59,176 nt of DNA from an uncultured Eubacteriales bacterium (GCA_934643185.1 CAKUBN010000009.1:1-59176), one strand, 5' to 3'. Shown: positions 37,014 through 45,668, numbered from the stretch's first letter. The notes: generated by a model from the sequence alone, not told the origin. Program-made: numbers and translations.

Positions 37014-38102
37014 TCAGGAAACAAGCGTGTAATCGCGGCTTGTGCGTGTAAAGCGGTCTTTCAGTCCGTCCGTCACCGTGATGTTGTTGTCCGAATTGAT
37101 GAAAATACCTTCGGCATCGAATTCTTCCAGCAGCTTCATGCCGTCTTCTCTGCCGAGCACAAAGCACGCTGTGGAAAGCGCATCGGAAAGCACGCCGCTT
37201 TTCGCGACGACCGTCACGGAAACAAGGCCGCTTTCTGCCGGGTAGCCCGTTTTCGGATCGAGCAGATGGTGGTATAAAACGCCGTCCTGCTCAAAGTATT
37301 TTTCGTAGCTGCCGGAGGTGGAGACAAAACCCTCCGCCAGCGTTACCGAACCGAGAGAGCCGTCACCGTTCGGGTCGCGCACCGCCACGCTCCACGGCTT
37401 GCCGGAGCTTTTTTCGCCGTATACGCCCACGCTGCCGCCGACCGCGATGATAGCCGCTTTTGCGCCCGCTTCTTCGTAGGCTCTGACTGCCGCGTCACAC
37501 GCCGCACCTTTGCCGACCGAACCGAGGTCCACCGCCATTCCGAGATTTTTCAAAGACGCCGTCTGCTCCGTTTCGTCTATGCGCAGCAAAGAGTAATTCA
37601 CATACGGCAGTAAGGATGTGATGAGGTCACTGTCCGGCACTTCGTTCAATTCGTCATCAAAGTCCCATAAGCGCGAGATCGGCGCAATGGTCACATCGAA
37701 TGCGCCGCCGCTTTTTTCCGAAACCGACTGCGCCTGCGTTAAAACGTTCAGCGTTTCATCACTCAGCGTCACCCAGTCCTTGCCCGCGTTGTTATTCAGC
37801 TTCTGAACATCGCTGTTCGCCACACGCCAGGAGATTTTCTGCTCCAGCGCTTCCACCGCGTCCGCCGCTTTCACGGCCGCGTCCTCGCGGTTCTCGCCGT
37901 AAACGGTTTGCTGCACGTAGCTGCCCATGGCGTAGGTTGTCACCTCGTACCGTTCTTCTTCGCGGTCCAAAAGCGGAAACAGCGCCAAGATGACGATCAC
38001 CAAAAACAAAACTGCAACAAAAATCAGCGTCAGATGTTTCGCTTTCTTTTCCGTAATCGTTTTAAAAGAAAAACGCGCCGGGCGCTTTACGTTTGCTTTC
38101 AT
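37014..38102 (-). CDS. apbE: FAD:protein FMN transferase (ApbE family)
   Basis: 362 residues. An N-terminal TM anchor (about 24-45) precedes an extracytoplasmic ApbE domain. Motifs are AMGSYVQQTVYG, the FDVTIAPISRLWDF region, DLGSVGKGAACDAA, AIIAVGGSVGVYG, VSTSGSYEKYF, HHLLDPKTGYPAESG and the C-terminal DALSTACFVLG. ApbE attaches FMN to Thr/Ser of target flavoproteins such as RnfG/NqrC or extracellular electron-transfer proteins. No flavinylation target is in the window. It precedes the NusG-II gene in one unit. Confidence 0.92.
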   Translation of the reverse strand: MKANVKRPARFSFKTITEKKAKHLTLIFVAVLFLVIVILALFPLLDREEERYEVTTYAMGSYVQQTVYGENREDAAVKAADAVEALEQKISWRVANSDVQKLNNNAGKDWVTLSDETLNVLTQAQSVSEKSGGAFDVTIAPISRLWDFDDELNEVPDSDLITSLLPYVNYSLLRIDETEQTASLKNLGMAVDLGSVGKGAACDAAVRAYEEAGAKAAIIAVGGSVGVYGEKSSGKPWSVAVRDPNGDGSLGSVTLAEGFVSTSGSYEKYFEQDGVLYHHLLDPKTGYPAESGLVSVTVVAKSGVLSDALSTACFVLGREDGMKLLEEFDAEGIFINSDNNITVTDGLKDRFTRTSRDYTLVS

Positions 38103-38137
38103 AAAGACGAAATTCCTTCCGTTTGAGTTTCGGAATA

Positions 38138-38166
38138 ATTTTAGCACAGATTGGTTTTAAAGTCCA
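38138..38166 (-). promoter_or_regulatory. probable apbE promoter
   Basis: TGGACT (38161-38166), 17 nt, TAAAAT (38138-38143) on the minus strand; the -35 is weak. Confidence 0.45.
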
Positions 38167-38175
38167 CCGTACATC

Positions 38176-38204
38176 TTTACAGCGATATGAAAAAGCTGTA
38201 AACT
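38176..38204 (+). promoter_or_regulatory. promoter of the SLOG-family gene
   Basis: TTTACA (38176-38181), 17 nt, TAAACT (38199-38204), about 30 nt before the start codon. Nearly back to back with the apbE promoter. Confidence 0.55.
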
Positions 38205-38234
38205 ATGAGTATCAAACGAAAAGGAGGCTGTGCC

Positions 38235-38741
38235 ATGCGGAAAAATGCCTGCTGCTTTACAGGACACCGAGAAATTCCGCCCGAAGACCGGGAACCGCTC
38301 CGCGCGGCGCTGCTCTCCGAAATTCAAAGATTATATGCAGAAAAAGGCGTGACGGAGTTTTACACCGGCGGCGCAAGAGGATTTGACACCATGGCGGCGG
38401 AAGCCGTCTTGAAAATTCGCGAAGCTCTGCCCGTGCGGCTGCACCTCATTTTGCCGTGCAAAGGGCAAAGCGACCGCTGGCATTTTGCGGAAAAGCGCCG
38501 TTACCGTGAAATTTTAGAGCAGGCCGATACTGCGGAATTCCTTTTTGAACGGTATACGCCGGACTGTATGCTGCGGCGTGACGACGCCATGGTAGCGCGC
38601 AGCGGTTACTGCGTCTGCTATCTGCGCGACCCTGCCGCCAAACGCGGCGGCACCGCTTATACCGTAAGAAGAGCAAAAAAAGAGGGGCTTGAGGTCATCC
38701 ACTTGATTCCCGTAGAAGTTGAACAGCTCACGACGTTGTAG
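38235..38741 (+). CDS. SLOG-family (DUF1273/YpsA-like) Rossmann protein
   Basis: 168 residues. Signatures are CCFTGHREIPPEDREP at the N-terminus and FYTGGARGFDTMAAEAVL, typical of the YpsA/DUF1273 branch of SLOG nucleotide-binding folds; RRDDAMVARSGYCVCYL follows. These proteins are thought to bind nucleotide ligands; no enzymatic role is established for this branch. The start ATG 38235 has AAAGGAGG. The TAG stop lies in the first bases of repeat R2. Confidence 0.8.
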   Translation: MRKNACCFTGHREIPPEDREPLRAALLSEIQRLYAEKGVTEFYTGGARGFDTMAAEAVLKIREALPVRLHLILPCKGQSDRWHFAEKRRYREILEQADTAEFLFERYTPDCMLRRDDAMVARSGYCVCYLRDPAAKRGGTAYTVRRAKKEGLEVIHLIPVEVEQLTTL

Positions 38742-38975
38742 CGTGGAACGGGACGAATAAAGTCTTTAGTCAAGTTTTCTTCAGAAAACTTGCGGGTTTT
38801 TAGGGCAGCGCCCTAAAGCGCTTTCCGCAGAAAGCGAAATCTTTTTGCCTACCTCAAAATCAGGAGGATAGGCTAAACTGTCCAGTGGACAGTTTAGCCG
38901 CAAGGGACCCAATTAGGGGGTCCCTTGAAAGAGCGAGCCAACGCGAGCCTTTCGAAAAAAGCACCTCAAGATTGA
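38738..38975 (+). repeat. multi-hairpin intergenic repeat, copy R2 (complete)
   Basis: The 5' block GTAGCGTGGAACGGGACGAA then TAAAGTCTTT is followed by hairpins A 38772-38793 (CAAGTTTTC/GAAAACTTG), B 38801-38817 (TTAGGGC/GCCCTAA), C 38820-38837 (CGCTTT/AAAGCG, loop CCGCAG), linker TTTTTGCCTACC...AATCAGGAGG, D 38872-38900 (13-bp stem around GTCC-AGT-GGAC), E 38903-38927 (AAGGGACCC/GGGTCCCTT, loop AATTAGG) and an imperfect F ending AAAAAAGCAC. Confidence 0.85.
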
Positions 38976-38985
38976 AAGGACATCC

Positions 38986-39492
38986 ATGAAGAAAAAAACG
39001 GAGCGCATCGCGCTCATCGGACTATTGGGTGCACTGGCACTGGTGCTGGGAATCCTCGAAAACCTCCTGCCCCCGCTGCCGGGTATGCCGCCGGGCGCAA
39101 AAGCAGGACTTTCAAACCTCGTCACCATGTTCGCCGCTGGCGCGATCGACCTGCCCGCGGCGCTGTTCATTGCCGCCGTTAAGGGCCTGTTCGCATTTTT
39201 AACGCGCGGCGTCTCCGCCGGACTGATGAGCCTTTGCGGCGGGCTTTTGAGCACGCTCATTATGGGCATACTGTGGAAAAAAACGAAATTCACGCCGGTC
39301 CTCATCGGCGTCTGCGGCGCGTTCGGGCACAACCTTGCGCAGCTGCTCGTCGCGCTATGGATGACAGGCTTCGGCGCGCTGGGCTACGTGCCCATGCTCG
39401 CGGTTTACTCCGTCGTGTGCGGCATCTGCACCGGGCTTTTGCTGCAGGTTTTGCTTCCACTGCTTGAGAAACTGCCGATTTTGAGAAAGTAG
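38986..39492 (+). CDS. Gx transporter family membrane protein
   Basis: 168 residues, mostly hydrophobic, with about five TM helices and a Gly/Pro-rich N-terminal loop (LLPPLPGMPPGAKAGLSNLV). The pattern matches Gx transporter / heptaprenyl diphosphate synthase component I-like (HepS_I) membrane proteins, ECF-S-like in fold. Homologues commonly neighbour apbE and NusG-II genes, as here. The substrate is unknown; a flavin or isoprenoid precursor has been suggested by context. It is tightly flanked by inverted repeat copies R2 (11 bp before the ATG) and R3 (4 bp after the stop). Confidence 0.78.
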   Translation: MKKKTERIALIGLLGALALVLGILENLLPPLPGMPPGAKAGLSNLVTMFAAGAIDLPAALFIAAVKGLFAFLTRGVSAGLMSLCGGLLSTLIMGILWKKTKFTPVLIGVCGAFGHNLAQLLVALWMTGFGALGYVPMLAVYSVVCGICTGLLLQVLLPLLEKLPILRK

Positions 39493-39495
39493 AGA

Positions 39496-39728
39496 AAAAG
39501 GGCGGCTTTATGCCACCCTTCGGGAGACCCCCTAATTGGGTCTCCCACGAGGGAACAGTCCACCGGACTGTTTGTAGCAATGCGAAGCATTGGTTTCTCC
39601 CAGTCCTGATTTCTGTTAGGCAAAAGAATTTCGAGCTCTGCGGAGCTCGACCAAAGGCTTTGCCTTTGGAAGCCACGACCTTTTGAAAAAGGTCGACGAA
39701 AACTTTATTCGTTCCGTTCCACGCTACC
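39496..39728 (-). repeat. multi-hairpin intergenic repeat, copy R3 (complete, inverted)
   Basis: Read on the minus strand it begins GGTAGCGTGGAACGG, then has A (CGACCTTTTT/AAAAGGTCG), B (CCAAAGGC/GCCTTTGG), C (TCGAGCT/AGCTCGA, loop CCGCAG), linker TTTTGCCTAAC...AATCAGGA, a short GCATTGC-type hairpin, D (AACAGTCC/GGACTGTT), E (GGGAGACCC/GGGTCTCCC, loop AATTAGG) and F (AAGGGTGGC/GCCGCCCTT). All stems differ from R2 yet remain paired. Confidence 0.85.
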
Positions 39729-39734
39729 TATCAA

Positions 39735-39769
39735 AAAACGCCTATCCTCGCGAAAAGGACAGGCGTTTT
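39735..39769 (-). terminator. intrinsic terminator of the dehydratase-like gene
   Basis: AAAACGCCTATCC/GGACAGGCGTTTT (one mismatch) with T6 on the minus strand, 5 nt after the stop of the 2-hydroxyacyl-CoA dehydratase-family gene. Confidence 0.78.
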
Positions 39770-39774
39770 CGTAT

Positions 39775-41076
39775 TTATTCTTCCGTCTTCGGAGCATTCT
39801 CTTTTTCGGCCTGCTCCATGTTTTCCTTTGCGACCGCCAGCATCAGCTTGATGCGATTTTCCTGGTTGACCTTCGTCGCGCCCGGGTCGTAGTCGATCGG
39901 CACGATATTCGACTTCGGGTACAGGTTTTTCAGGCTGCGGATCATGCCCTTGCCGACGATGTGGTTTGGCAGGCAGCCAAACGGCTGCGCGCAGATGATA
40001 TTCGGGTAGCCGCTTTCGATGAGCTCCATCATTTCTGCCGTCAAAAGCCATCCCTCACCCATCTTGCAGCCGTAACCGATGACGCCCGTAATGAGCTTTT
40101 TGAGGTGTGCATACGAGGACGGCACAGTGAAGCGGTTAGAAACAGTATTCGCGTGCTCCACGGCGCGGATGACGTGGCTTTCGATGCCAACGAGGTAATC
40201 GAAGAGGATCTTCACGACCTCAAACTTTGCCTTGCTGCCGCCGAAGAGCTTGATGTCCTCCATGCGGTTATCGACCTTAAAGAGCATGAAACCGAGCAGG
40301 CCCGGCACCATCGTTTCGCAGTTCTGGCTGAAGAGGAATTCCTCCAGGTCGTTGTTGCCGATGGGCGAATACTTGACGTAAATTTCGCCGACAACGCCGA
40401 CGCGCACCTTCTTTTCGCCGGTCACGGGCACGTTCGCGAAATCCTCCGCGATCTGCGGCAGGATTGTCTCCATCTCCTTTGCGGAGTAGCCCTTTTCCTT
40501 TGCGAACATATCGGTCAGCTTCTTCGTCCAGTCGTCGACGAGCTTCTGGCTCGCGCCCGCTTCTTTCTCATACGGTCTCGTCTGGTTATGCAGCAGCATC
40601 AAAAGGTCGCCGTATGCAAGCACGCCGAGCGCCTTGCGGATCATCGGCAGTGTCAGCTTAAAGCCGCTGTTTTTCTCAAGGCCGGACATATTCAGCGAAA
40701 TGACCGGAATGTGCGAAAGGCCGTCTTTTTCCAGTGCCTTTCTCAAAAGGTGGATGTAGTTCGAGGCACGGCAGCCGCCGCCCGTCTGGGTGATGATGAG
40801 CGCCGTTTTATTGAGGTCATACTTGCCGCTGTGCAGCGCGTCCATCATCTGGCCGATGGTGAGCAGCGCCGGGTAGCAGGTATCGTTGTGGACATATTTC
40901 AGGCCCTCATCCACGATCTGACGGCCGCGCGTCTGGAGAATCTCCACGTTGTAGCCGTAAGAAGCGAACAGGTTTTCAAATAAACGGAAATGGATGGGCG
41001 CCATGTTCGGCGCAAGGATCGTATAACCCTCTTTTTTCATTTCCTTTGTAAATTCAACGCGATCGGTAAAAGCCAT
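39775..41076 (-). CDS. 2-hydroxyacyl-CoA dehydratase-family (HgdB/DUF2229-associated) protein
   Basis: 433 residues related to the HGD-D subunits of 2-hydroxyacyl-CoA dehydratases: THDCYPALL-like KYVHNDTCYPALLTIGQMM, TQTGGGCRASNYIHLL, VGVVGEIYVKYSPIGNN, and GYGCKMGEGWLL near the C-terminus. In many Clostridia this domain is the C-terminal third of a single protein of about 1400 residues together with the activase; here it is a separate gene 15 bp after the 982-residue activase. Its natural substrate is not known. The cysteines in CYPA, GGGC and YGCKMGE may bind a [4Fe-4S] cluster. Confidence 0.85.
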   Translation of the reverse strand: MAFTDRVEFTKEMKKEGYTILAPNMAPIHFRLFENLFASYGYNVEILQTRGRQIVDEGLKYVHNDTCYPALLTIGQMMDALHSGKYDLNKTALIITQTGGGCRASNYIHLLRKALEKDGLSHIPVISLNMSGLEKNSGFKLTLPMIRKALGVLAYGDLLMLLHNQTRPYEKEAGASQKLVDDWTKKLTDMFAKEKGYSAKEMETILPQIAEDFANVPVTGEKKVRVGVVGEIYVKYSPIGNNDLEEFLFSQNCETMVPGLLGFMLFKVDNRMEDIKLFGGSKAKFEVVKILFDYLVGIESHVIRAVEHANTVSNRFTVPSSYAHLKKLITGVIGYGCKMGEGWLLTAEMMELIESGYPNIICAQPFGCLPNHIVGKGMIRSLKNLYPKSNIVPIDYDPGATKVNQENRIKLMLAVAKENMEQAEKENAPKTEE

Positions 41077-41091
41077 ATTCGTGCGCCTCCC

Positions 41092-44040
41092 TTACTGTAA
41101 ATCCAGCGCCGCAAACAGGCTGCGGAGACGAATACGCACCGCGCCGAGGTTTGTGATCTCGTCGATCTTGAGCTGGGTGTAGATTTTGCCGCCGTCGTGC
41201 AGAATGCCGCGCACCTCGTCGGTCGTGATGGCGTCCACGCCGCAGCCGAACGAGACAAGCTGAATGAGGTTCACGCGCTTATCCGCACGGTCTACAACGT
41301 ACTTTGCAGCCGCGTACAGACGGGAGTGATACGTCCACTGGTTGAGGACCTTCGTCGGGAATTTCTTCTCCTTGCACGCAACGGCGTCTTCCGTCACAAC
41401 GACCGCGCCGCAGTCGCAGATGAGGCCGTCAATGCCGTGGTTGATCTCCGGGTCCACATGATACGGACGACCGGCCAGCACGATAACGGGCTTATGCTGT
41501 TCTTCGGCGAGCGCGAGGAATTTGTCGCCGATGGCACGCACGGCGCGCATGTAGAGGTCATACTCCGCATACGCCGCGTCGGATGCTTTCTTCACGTCTT
41601 TTTTCGTGAACGTACCGTTCGGGAAGTGGCGGCGTAAAATCTCGTACATCTTGCCGGGGAAGTCGTGTCTGCGGTGCAGGCCAACGTAATCGCCGATGAA
41701 GACGGTGTCCTTTAATTTCTGGATATTGGAGGAGATGACCTCCGGGTAATAGGCGACGACCGGGCAATTATAGTGGTTGTCACCGAGGTTTTCGTCAAAG
41801 TTATACGTCATGCAGGGGTAGAACACCGCGTCCACGCCCTCGTCAAGCAGCGCTTCCACGTGGCCGTGCATCAGCTTTGCCGGGAAGCACGCCGTATCGG
41901 ACGGAATGGTGTGCTGACCCTTTAAATAAAGCTGGCGGTTCGACGCCGGTGACGTTTTCACATCGTAGCCGAGCGTTGTGAAGAACTTATACCAGAACGG
42001 CAAAAGCTCGTACATGTTGAGGCCCATCGGAATGCCGATGACCGGCTTGCCCGTGTCTTTGTATGTATAGCGCGCGAGCAGCTTGCGCTTTTCTTCAAAC
42101 ATGTTGTACTGCGCTTCGGTGGATTTCACGCCCGTCACCGGCTTTTCACAGCGGTTGCCGCTGATGAACTTGCGTCCGCCGGAAAAGGTGTTCACCGTCA
42201 ACTTGCAGCTGTTGGAGCAGCCGCGGCAGGTGATAGCCTTTACGCTGTGGGTGAATTCTTCGAGCGCTTCCTTGCTCAAAAGTGTCGAAAGCTCCGTCGC
42301 CTTACCCGCAGCCTGTGCTTTTTCGCGTGCATACAGTGCAGCACCGTATGCGCCCATCAGGCCCGCAATGGTCGGACGGATGACATCGTGGCCGATCTCC
42401 TGCTCAAACGCGCGCAGCACGGCGTCGTTCAGGAACGTACCGCCCTGCACGACGATCTCCCGGCCGATTGCTTTGGAATCGACCGCACGGATAACTTTAT
42501 ACAGCGCGTTCTTGACAACACTGATGGAAAGACCCGCGGAGATGTTCTCCACCGTTGCGCCGTCCTTCTGCGCCTGCTTCACGGAGGAGTTCATGAACAC
42601 CGTGCAGCGGGAGCCGAGGTCGACCGGACGATCCGCAAACAGACCGAGTTTTGCAAAATCTTCAATGGAGTAACCCAGCGCACCCGCAAACGTCTGGAGG
42701 AACGAGCCGCAGCCGGAGGAACAAGCCTCGTTGAGGAAAATATCGTCGATAACGCCGTTTTCGACCTTGAAGCACTTGATGTCCTGACCGCCGATGTCGA
42801 TGATGAAATCGACCTTCGGGTTGAACGCGCGCGCCGCGTAGAAGTGCGCCATCGTCTCTACGATGCCGTAATCGACGGAAAACGCGTTTTTGATGATGTC
42901 TTCGCCATAGCCGGTCGCCGCGCAGGCGCAGATCTTCGCCTGCGGGAAACGCGTGTAAACTTCAAGCAGGAATTCACGCATCAGCGGGACAGGGTTGCCG
43001 CTGTTCGACATATAGCGCGAACAAACAATATTGCCGTCCTTATCCGTCACAACGGCTTTAACGGTCGTGGAGCCCGCATCGATGCCGATATAAACCGGCT
43101 CGCCGTCCTCCAGTGTGTCGCGCACCTTAACGCCGGCGTTAAGGTGGCGCTTTGTGAATGCTTCGTAATCCGCCTTGTCCTTAAAAAGCGGCGGGCAGGC
43201 GCGGTATTCTTCCTTTGCCGTGTAATGCGCAATGCGGTTGATGATCTCCGCAAGCGTCGTCTCATTGCCGTCCGCCGCAAACGCCGCACCCAACGCGACG
43301 AAATACAGCGAATTTTCCGGGCAGATGCCCGTAATGCCGAGCGTCTTATCAAACGCCACGCGCAGCTCGCTTAAAAACGTCATCGGGCCGCCGAGGTATA
43401 CGACCTTGCCCGCGATTTCTCTGCCCTGCGCAAGACCCGCAACGGTCTGGTTCACAACGGCGTAGAGAATGCTTGCCGCCACGTCTTTTTTCTGCGCGCC
43501 CTGATTTAAAAGCGGCTGAATATCGCTCTTTGCGAACACGCCGCAGCGGGAAGCAATGGTATAGATCTTCTCATGCTCTTTCGAAAGTGTGTTGAGCGCA
43601 TCCGGGGTGATGTTCAAAAGCGTCGCCATCTGGTCGATGAACGCGCCGGTGCCGCCCGCGCAGGATCCGTTCATACGCACCTCAAGGCCGGAGGCGTTAT
43701 TGCCGTCCGTAAGGAACAAAATCTTCGCGTCCTCGCCGCCAAGCTCGATGACCGCATCCGTACCCGGCACAAGGCGGTTCACCGCAATGCGCGTCGCGTA
43801 TACCTCCTGCACGAACTGAATGTCACTGCGCTCTGCAAGACCCATACCGGCCGAGCCGGAAATGCTCAAAAGCACCTTTTCTTTCGGAAACTGCTCTGCC
43901 ACTTCACGCAGCATCTCAACGGATTTCTCCACAATGCGCGAAAGATGACGCTCATATTTTTTGAAAAGCACCTCGTTCTGCTCGTTCAGAACAACGCACT
44001 TTAAGGTCGTGGAACCAACGTCCAAACCGATTCTCATCAT
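41092..44040 (-). CDS. double BcrA/BadF-type CoA-dehydratase activase with DUF2229 domain
   Basis: 982 residues. There are two ASKHA ATPase domains, the first opening MRIGLDVGSTTLKCVVLN with CAGGTGAFIDQMAT, the second near 315 opening YIGIDAGSTTVKAVVTD with ACSSGCGSFLQTFAG; the latter retains the Cys residues that bridge a [4Fe-4S] cluster in archerase-type activators. A Cys-rich linker CRGCSNSCKLTV (about 640) leads to DUF2229 (GIPMGLNMYELLPFWYKFF) and a terminal domain with CKEKKFPTKVLNQW and SFGCGVDAITTDEV. Such proteins use ATP to inject a low-potential electron into the partner dehydratase. It is cotranscribed with the HGD-D-like gene. Confidence 0.88.
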   Translation of the reverse strand: MMRIGLDVGSTTLKCVVLNEQNEVLFKKYERHLSRIVEKSVEMLREVAEQFPKEKVLLSISGSAGMGLAERSDIQFVQEVYATRIAVNRLVPGTDAVIELGGEDAKILFLTDGNNASGLEVRMNGSCAGGTGAFIDQMATLLNITPDALNTLSKEHEKIYTIASRCGVFAKSDIQPLLNQGAQKKDVAASILYAVVNQTVAGLAQGREIAGKVVYLGGPMTFLSELRVAFDKTLGITGICPENSLYFVALGAAFAADGNETTLAEIINRIAHYTAKEEYRACPPLFKDKADYEAFTKRHLNAGVKVRDTLEDGEPVYIGIDAGSTTVKAVVTDKDGNIVCSRYMSNSGNPVPLMREFLLEVYTRFPQAKICACAATGYGEDIIKNAFSVDYGIVETMAHFYAARAFNPKVDFIIDIGGQDIKCFKVENGVIDDIFLNEACSSGCGSFLQTFAGALGYSIEDFAKLGLFADRPVDLGSRCTVFMNSSVKQAQKDGATVENISAGLSISVVKNALYKVIRAVDSKAIGREIVVQGGTFLNDAVLRAFEQEIGHDVIRPTIAGLMGAYGAALYAREKAQAAGKATELSTLLSKEALEEFTHSVKAITCRGCSNSCKLTVNTFSGGRKFISGNRCEKPVTGVKSTEAQYNMFEEKRKLLARYTYKDTGKPVIGIPMGLNMYELLPFWYKFFTTLGYDVKTSPASNRQLYLKGQHTIPSDTACFPAKLMHGHVEALLDEGVDAVFYPCMTYNFDENLGDNHYNCPVVAYYPEVISSNIQKLKDTVFIGDYVGLHRRHDFPGKMYEILRRHFPNGTFTKKDVKKASDAAYAEYDLYMRAVRAIGDKFLALAEEQHKPVIVLAGRPYHVDPEINHGIDGLICDCGAVVVTEDAVACKEKKFPTKVLNQWTYHSRLYAAAKYVVDRADKRVNLIQLVSFGCGVDAITTDEVRGILHDGGKIYTQLKIDEITNLGAVRIRLRSLFAALDLQ

Positions 44041-44152
44041 GTTGATTCATCCTTTCTGCGGTACCCTTTCCGCATCGTATACCGGTACCGCATAAATGCC
44101 GCCTGTTTCGGCAGCTCTTACATATCCGCAAAATTACCCAAATATATTTTTA

Positions 44153-44181
44153 ATGATACCACAGGCGCGCGCGCAATTCAA
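44153..44181 (-). promoter_or_regulatory. promoter of the activase-dehydratase pair
   Basis: TTGAAT (44176-44181), 17 nt, TATCAT (44153-44158) on the minus strand. The leader contains a GCGGTACC/GGTACCGC hairpin at about 44059-44092. The rest of the 44182-44340 gap shows no gene. Confidence 0.5.
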
Positions 44182-44348
44182 TACGCATCACCGCGGCGAG
44201 ATTGTAAAAAATTCGTGACATAGCGCGGTTTTTCTTGTGTGGGAAAGCCATTTTCCGCACGGGTTTTCCACTTTTTGTCTTGTCCGCGGCGACTATTTTA
44301 ACGGCTTTTCGCATATAACTCACCGATGAGAAATGAGGAGGGTTTCCT

Positions 44349-45344
44349 ATGTCAAACGGCAAAAGAAGGTATTTTCCGGGCGCCAACACCGGGCGCGGAT
44401 TCATCGGGCATTTTGAGGGCATCGTGCCGCCGTGGAGCGAGCCGCACTACACCTACGTTTTAAAGGGCGGCCCCGGGGTAGGAAAAAGCACATTGATGAA
44501 AAAATGCGCCGCCATCGCACGGGCAAACGGGTTTACCGTCGAAGAATTTCGCTGCGCAAGCGACCCCGAAAGCTTTGACGCCGTGCGTATCCCGCAGCGG
44601 CGGCTCGTCTTACTGGACGGCACCGCGCCGCACACCATAGATCCCGCCATGCCGGGGATCGACGGCGAAACACTGGATCTCGGACGGTTTTTGCACAAAG
44701 AGGTCTTCAAACGCCGCCGCGAAGAGCTTTTTGTCCTTGCAGAAGAAAACCGCGCGCACTACAAAAACGCGTTCGCGTGCCTTTCCGCCGCAGGCAGCCT
44801 GCGCCGTGCTGCCGTAAGCGAAGCCGCAAGGTCTGCCGACCTTACCATGATCCGCACATTTTTAAAAGAGGGTTTCACACTGCCGAAGGAAGGCACACCG
44901 CGCACACTATTTTTAACGAGCCCCACGCCCGCCGGCGTTGCGGATTTCCGGGAAGCACAGGATGCCGAAAACACCGTGTACCTGCCCGGCGTTTTGGGCG
45001 CGGTATTCTTAAATGAAGCCATGAAGCTCGTGCAGAATACGCAAACTGAAATTTTCCTGCATCCGCTCACGCCGGAAGCACCGCAGTGCGTGCGCATCGG
45101 CGACACCATGCTGTGTGCCGCGGACGATACCCGCAGCACATTAAACGAGTTCCTTTTGAGCCCGCTTTCGGACTTCATCCCGTTCGCCATGCAGGAGGCC
45201 GAGACCTTGACTGCGCAGGCCGTGGAGGAGCTCAGGCTCTGCAAGCGCACACATGACGCGATTGAAACCATCTACCGCCCGTTCGTCGACTACGACCATG
45301 TAGAGCGAGAAACGAACCGTCTGCTGGAAACCCTAAAGCTGTGA
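44349..45344 (+). CDS. P-loop ATPase, PRK06851-like
   Basis: 331 residues. The N-terminus YFPGANTGRGFIGHFEGI is followed by Walker A VLKGGPGVGKSTLMKK and the family-diagnostic LVLLDGTAPHTIDPAMPG. I recognise the PRK06851 type (uncharacterised NTPases of Clostridia and Bacilli, some regarded as sporulation-linked); no function is established. GAGGAGGG precedes the ATG. No terminator is obvious before repeat R4. Confidence 0.72.
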   Translation: MSNGKRRYFPGANTGRGFIGHFEGIVPPWSEPHYTYVLKGGPGVGKSTLMKKCAAIARANGFTVEEFRCASDPESFDAVRIPQRRLVLLDGTAPHTIDPAMPGIDGETLDLGRFLHKEVFKRRREELFVLAEENRAHYKNAFACLSAAGSLRRAAVSEAARSADLTMIRTFLKEGFTLPKEGTPRTLFLTSPTPAGVADFREAQDAENTVYLPGVLGAVFLNEAMKLVQNTQTEIFLHPLTPEAPQCVRIGDTMLCAADDTRSTLNEFLLSPLSDFIPFAMQEAETLTAQAVEELRLCKRTHDAIETIYRPFVDYDHVERETNRLLETLKL

Positions 45345-45383
45345 TAGACAAAAACGAAAGCGAAAATCTGTGAATTCGGCACA

Positions 45384-45412
45384 TTGCAGTCGATACATAA
45401 ACGTGCTAAACT
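45384..45412 (+). promoter_or_regulatory. promoter upstream of repeat R4 and the MBL gene
   Basis: TTGCAG (45384-45389), 17 nt, TAAACT (45407-45412). Transcription from here would include the whole R4 repeat as a leader of about 280 nt before the MBL start codon. Confidence 0.5.
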
Positions 45413-45425
45413 GAACACAGCAAAG

Positions 45426-45668
45426 CGCCGCAAAAGTTTTTGATCGACCTTTTTTTTAAATGAAGGTCAAACCGAACCCATGGTTCGGTCGTGAAATCCA
45501 AAGGCAACGCCTTTGGTCGAACTCCGCAGAGTTCGAAACTCTTTTGCCTGCCTAAAAATCAGGATGGGAGCTTTAACAGTCCAGCGGACTGTTAAAGTGT
45601 GGGAGACCCAATTAGGGGTCTTCCAAAGAATTTGCAGTGCAAATTCTTGAAAATCTCAGAAAGCACTA
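45426..45668 (+). repeat. multi-hairpin intergenic repeat, copy R4 (complete, with an extra hairpin)
   Basis: A (GACCTT/AAGGTC, loop T/A-rich), an extra CCGAACC/GGTTCGG hairpin at about 45473-45489, B (CCAAAGGC/GCCTTTGG), C (CGAACT/AGTTCG with CCGC), linker CTTTTGCCTGCC...AATCAGGATG, D (TTTAACAGTCC/GGACTGTTAAA), E (GGAGACCC/GGGTCTTCC, loop AATTA), F (AAGAATTTGC/GCAAATTCTT), ending in AGAAAGCAC. Confidence 0.82.
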
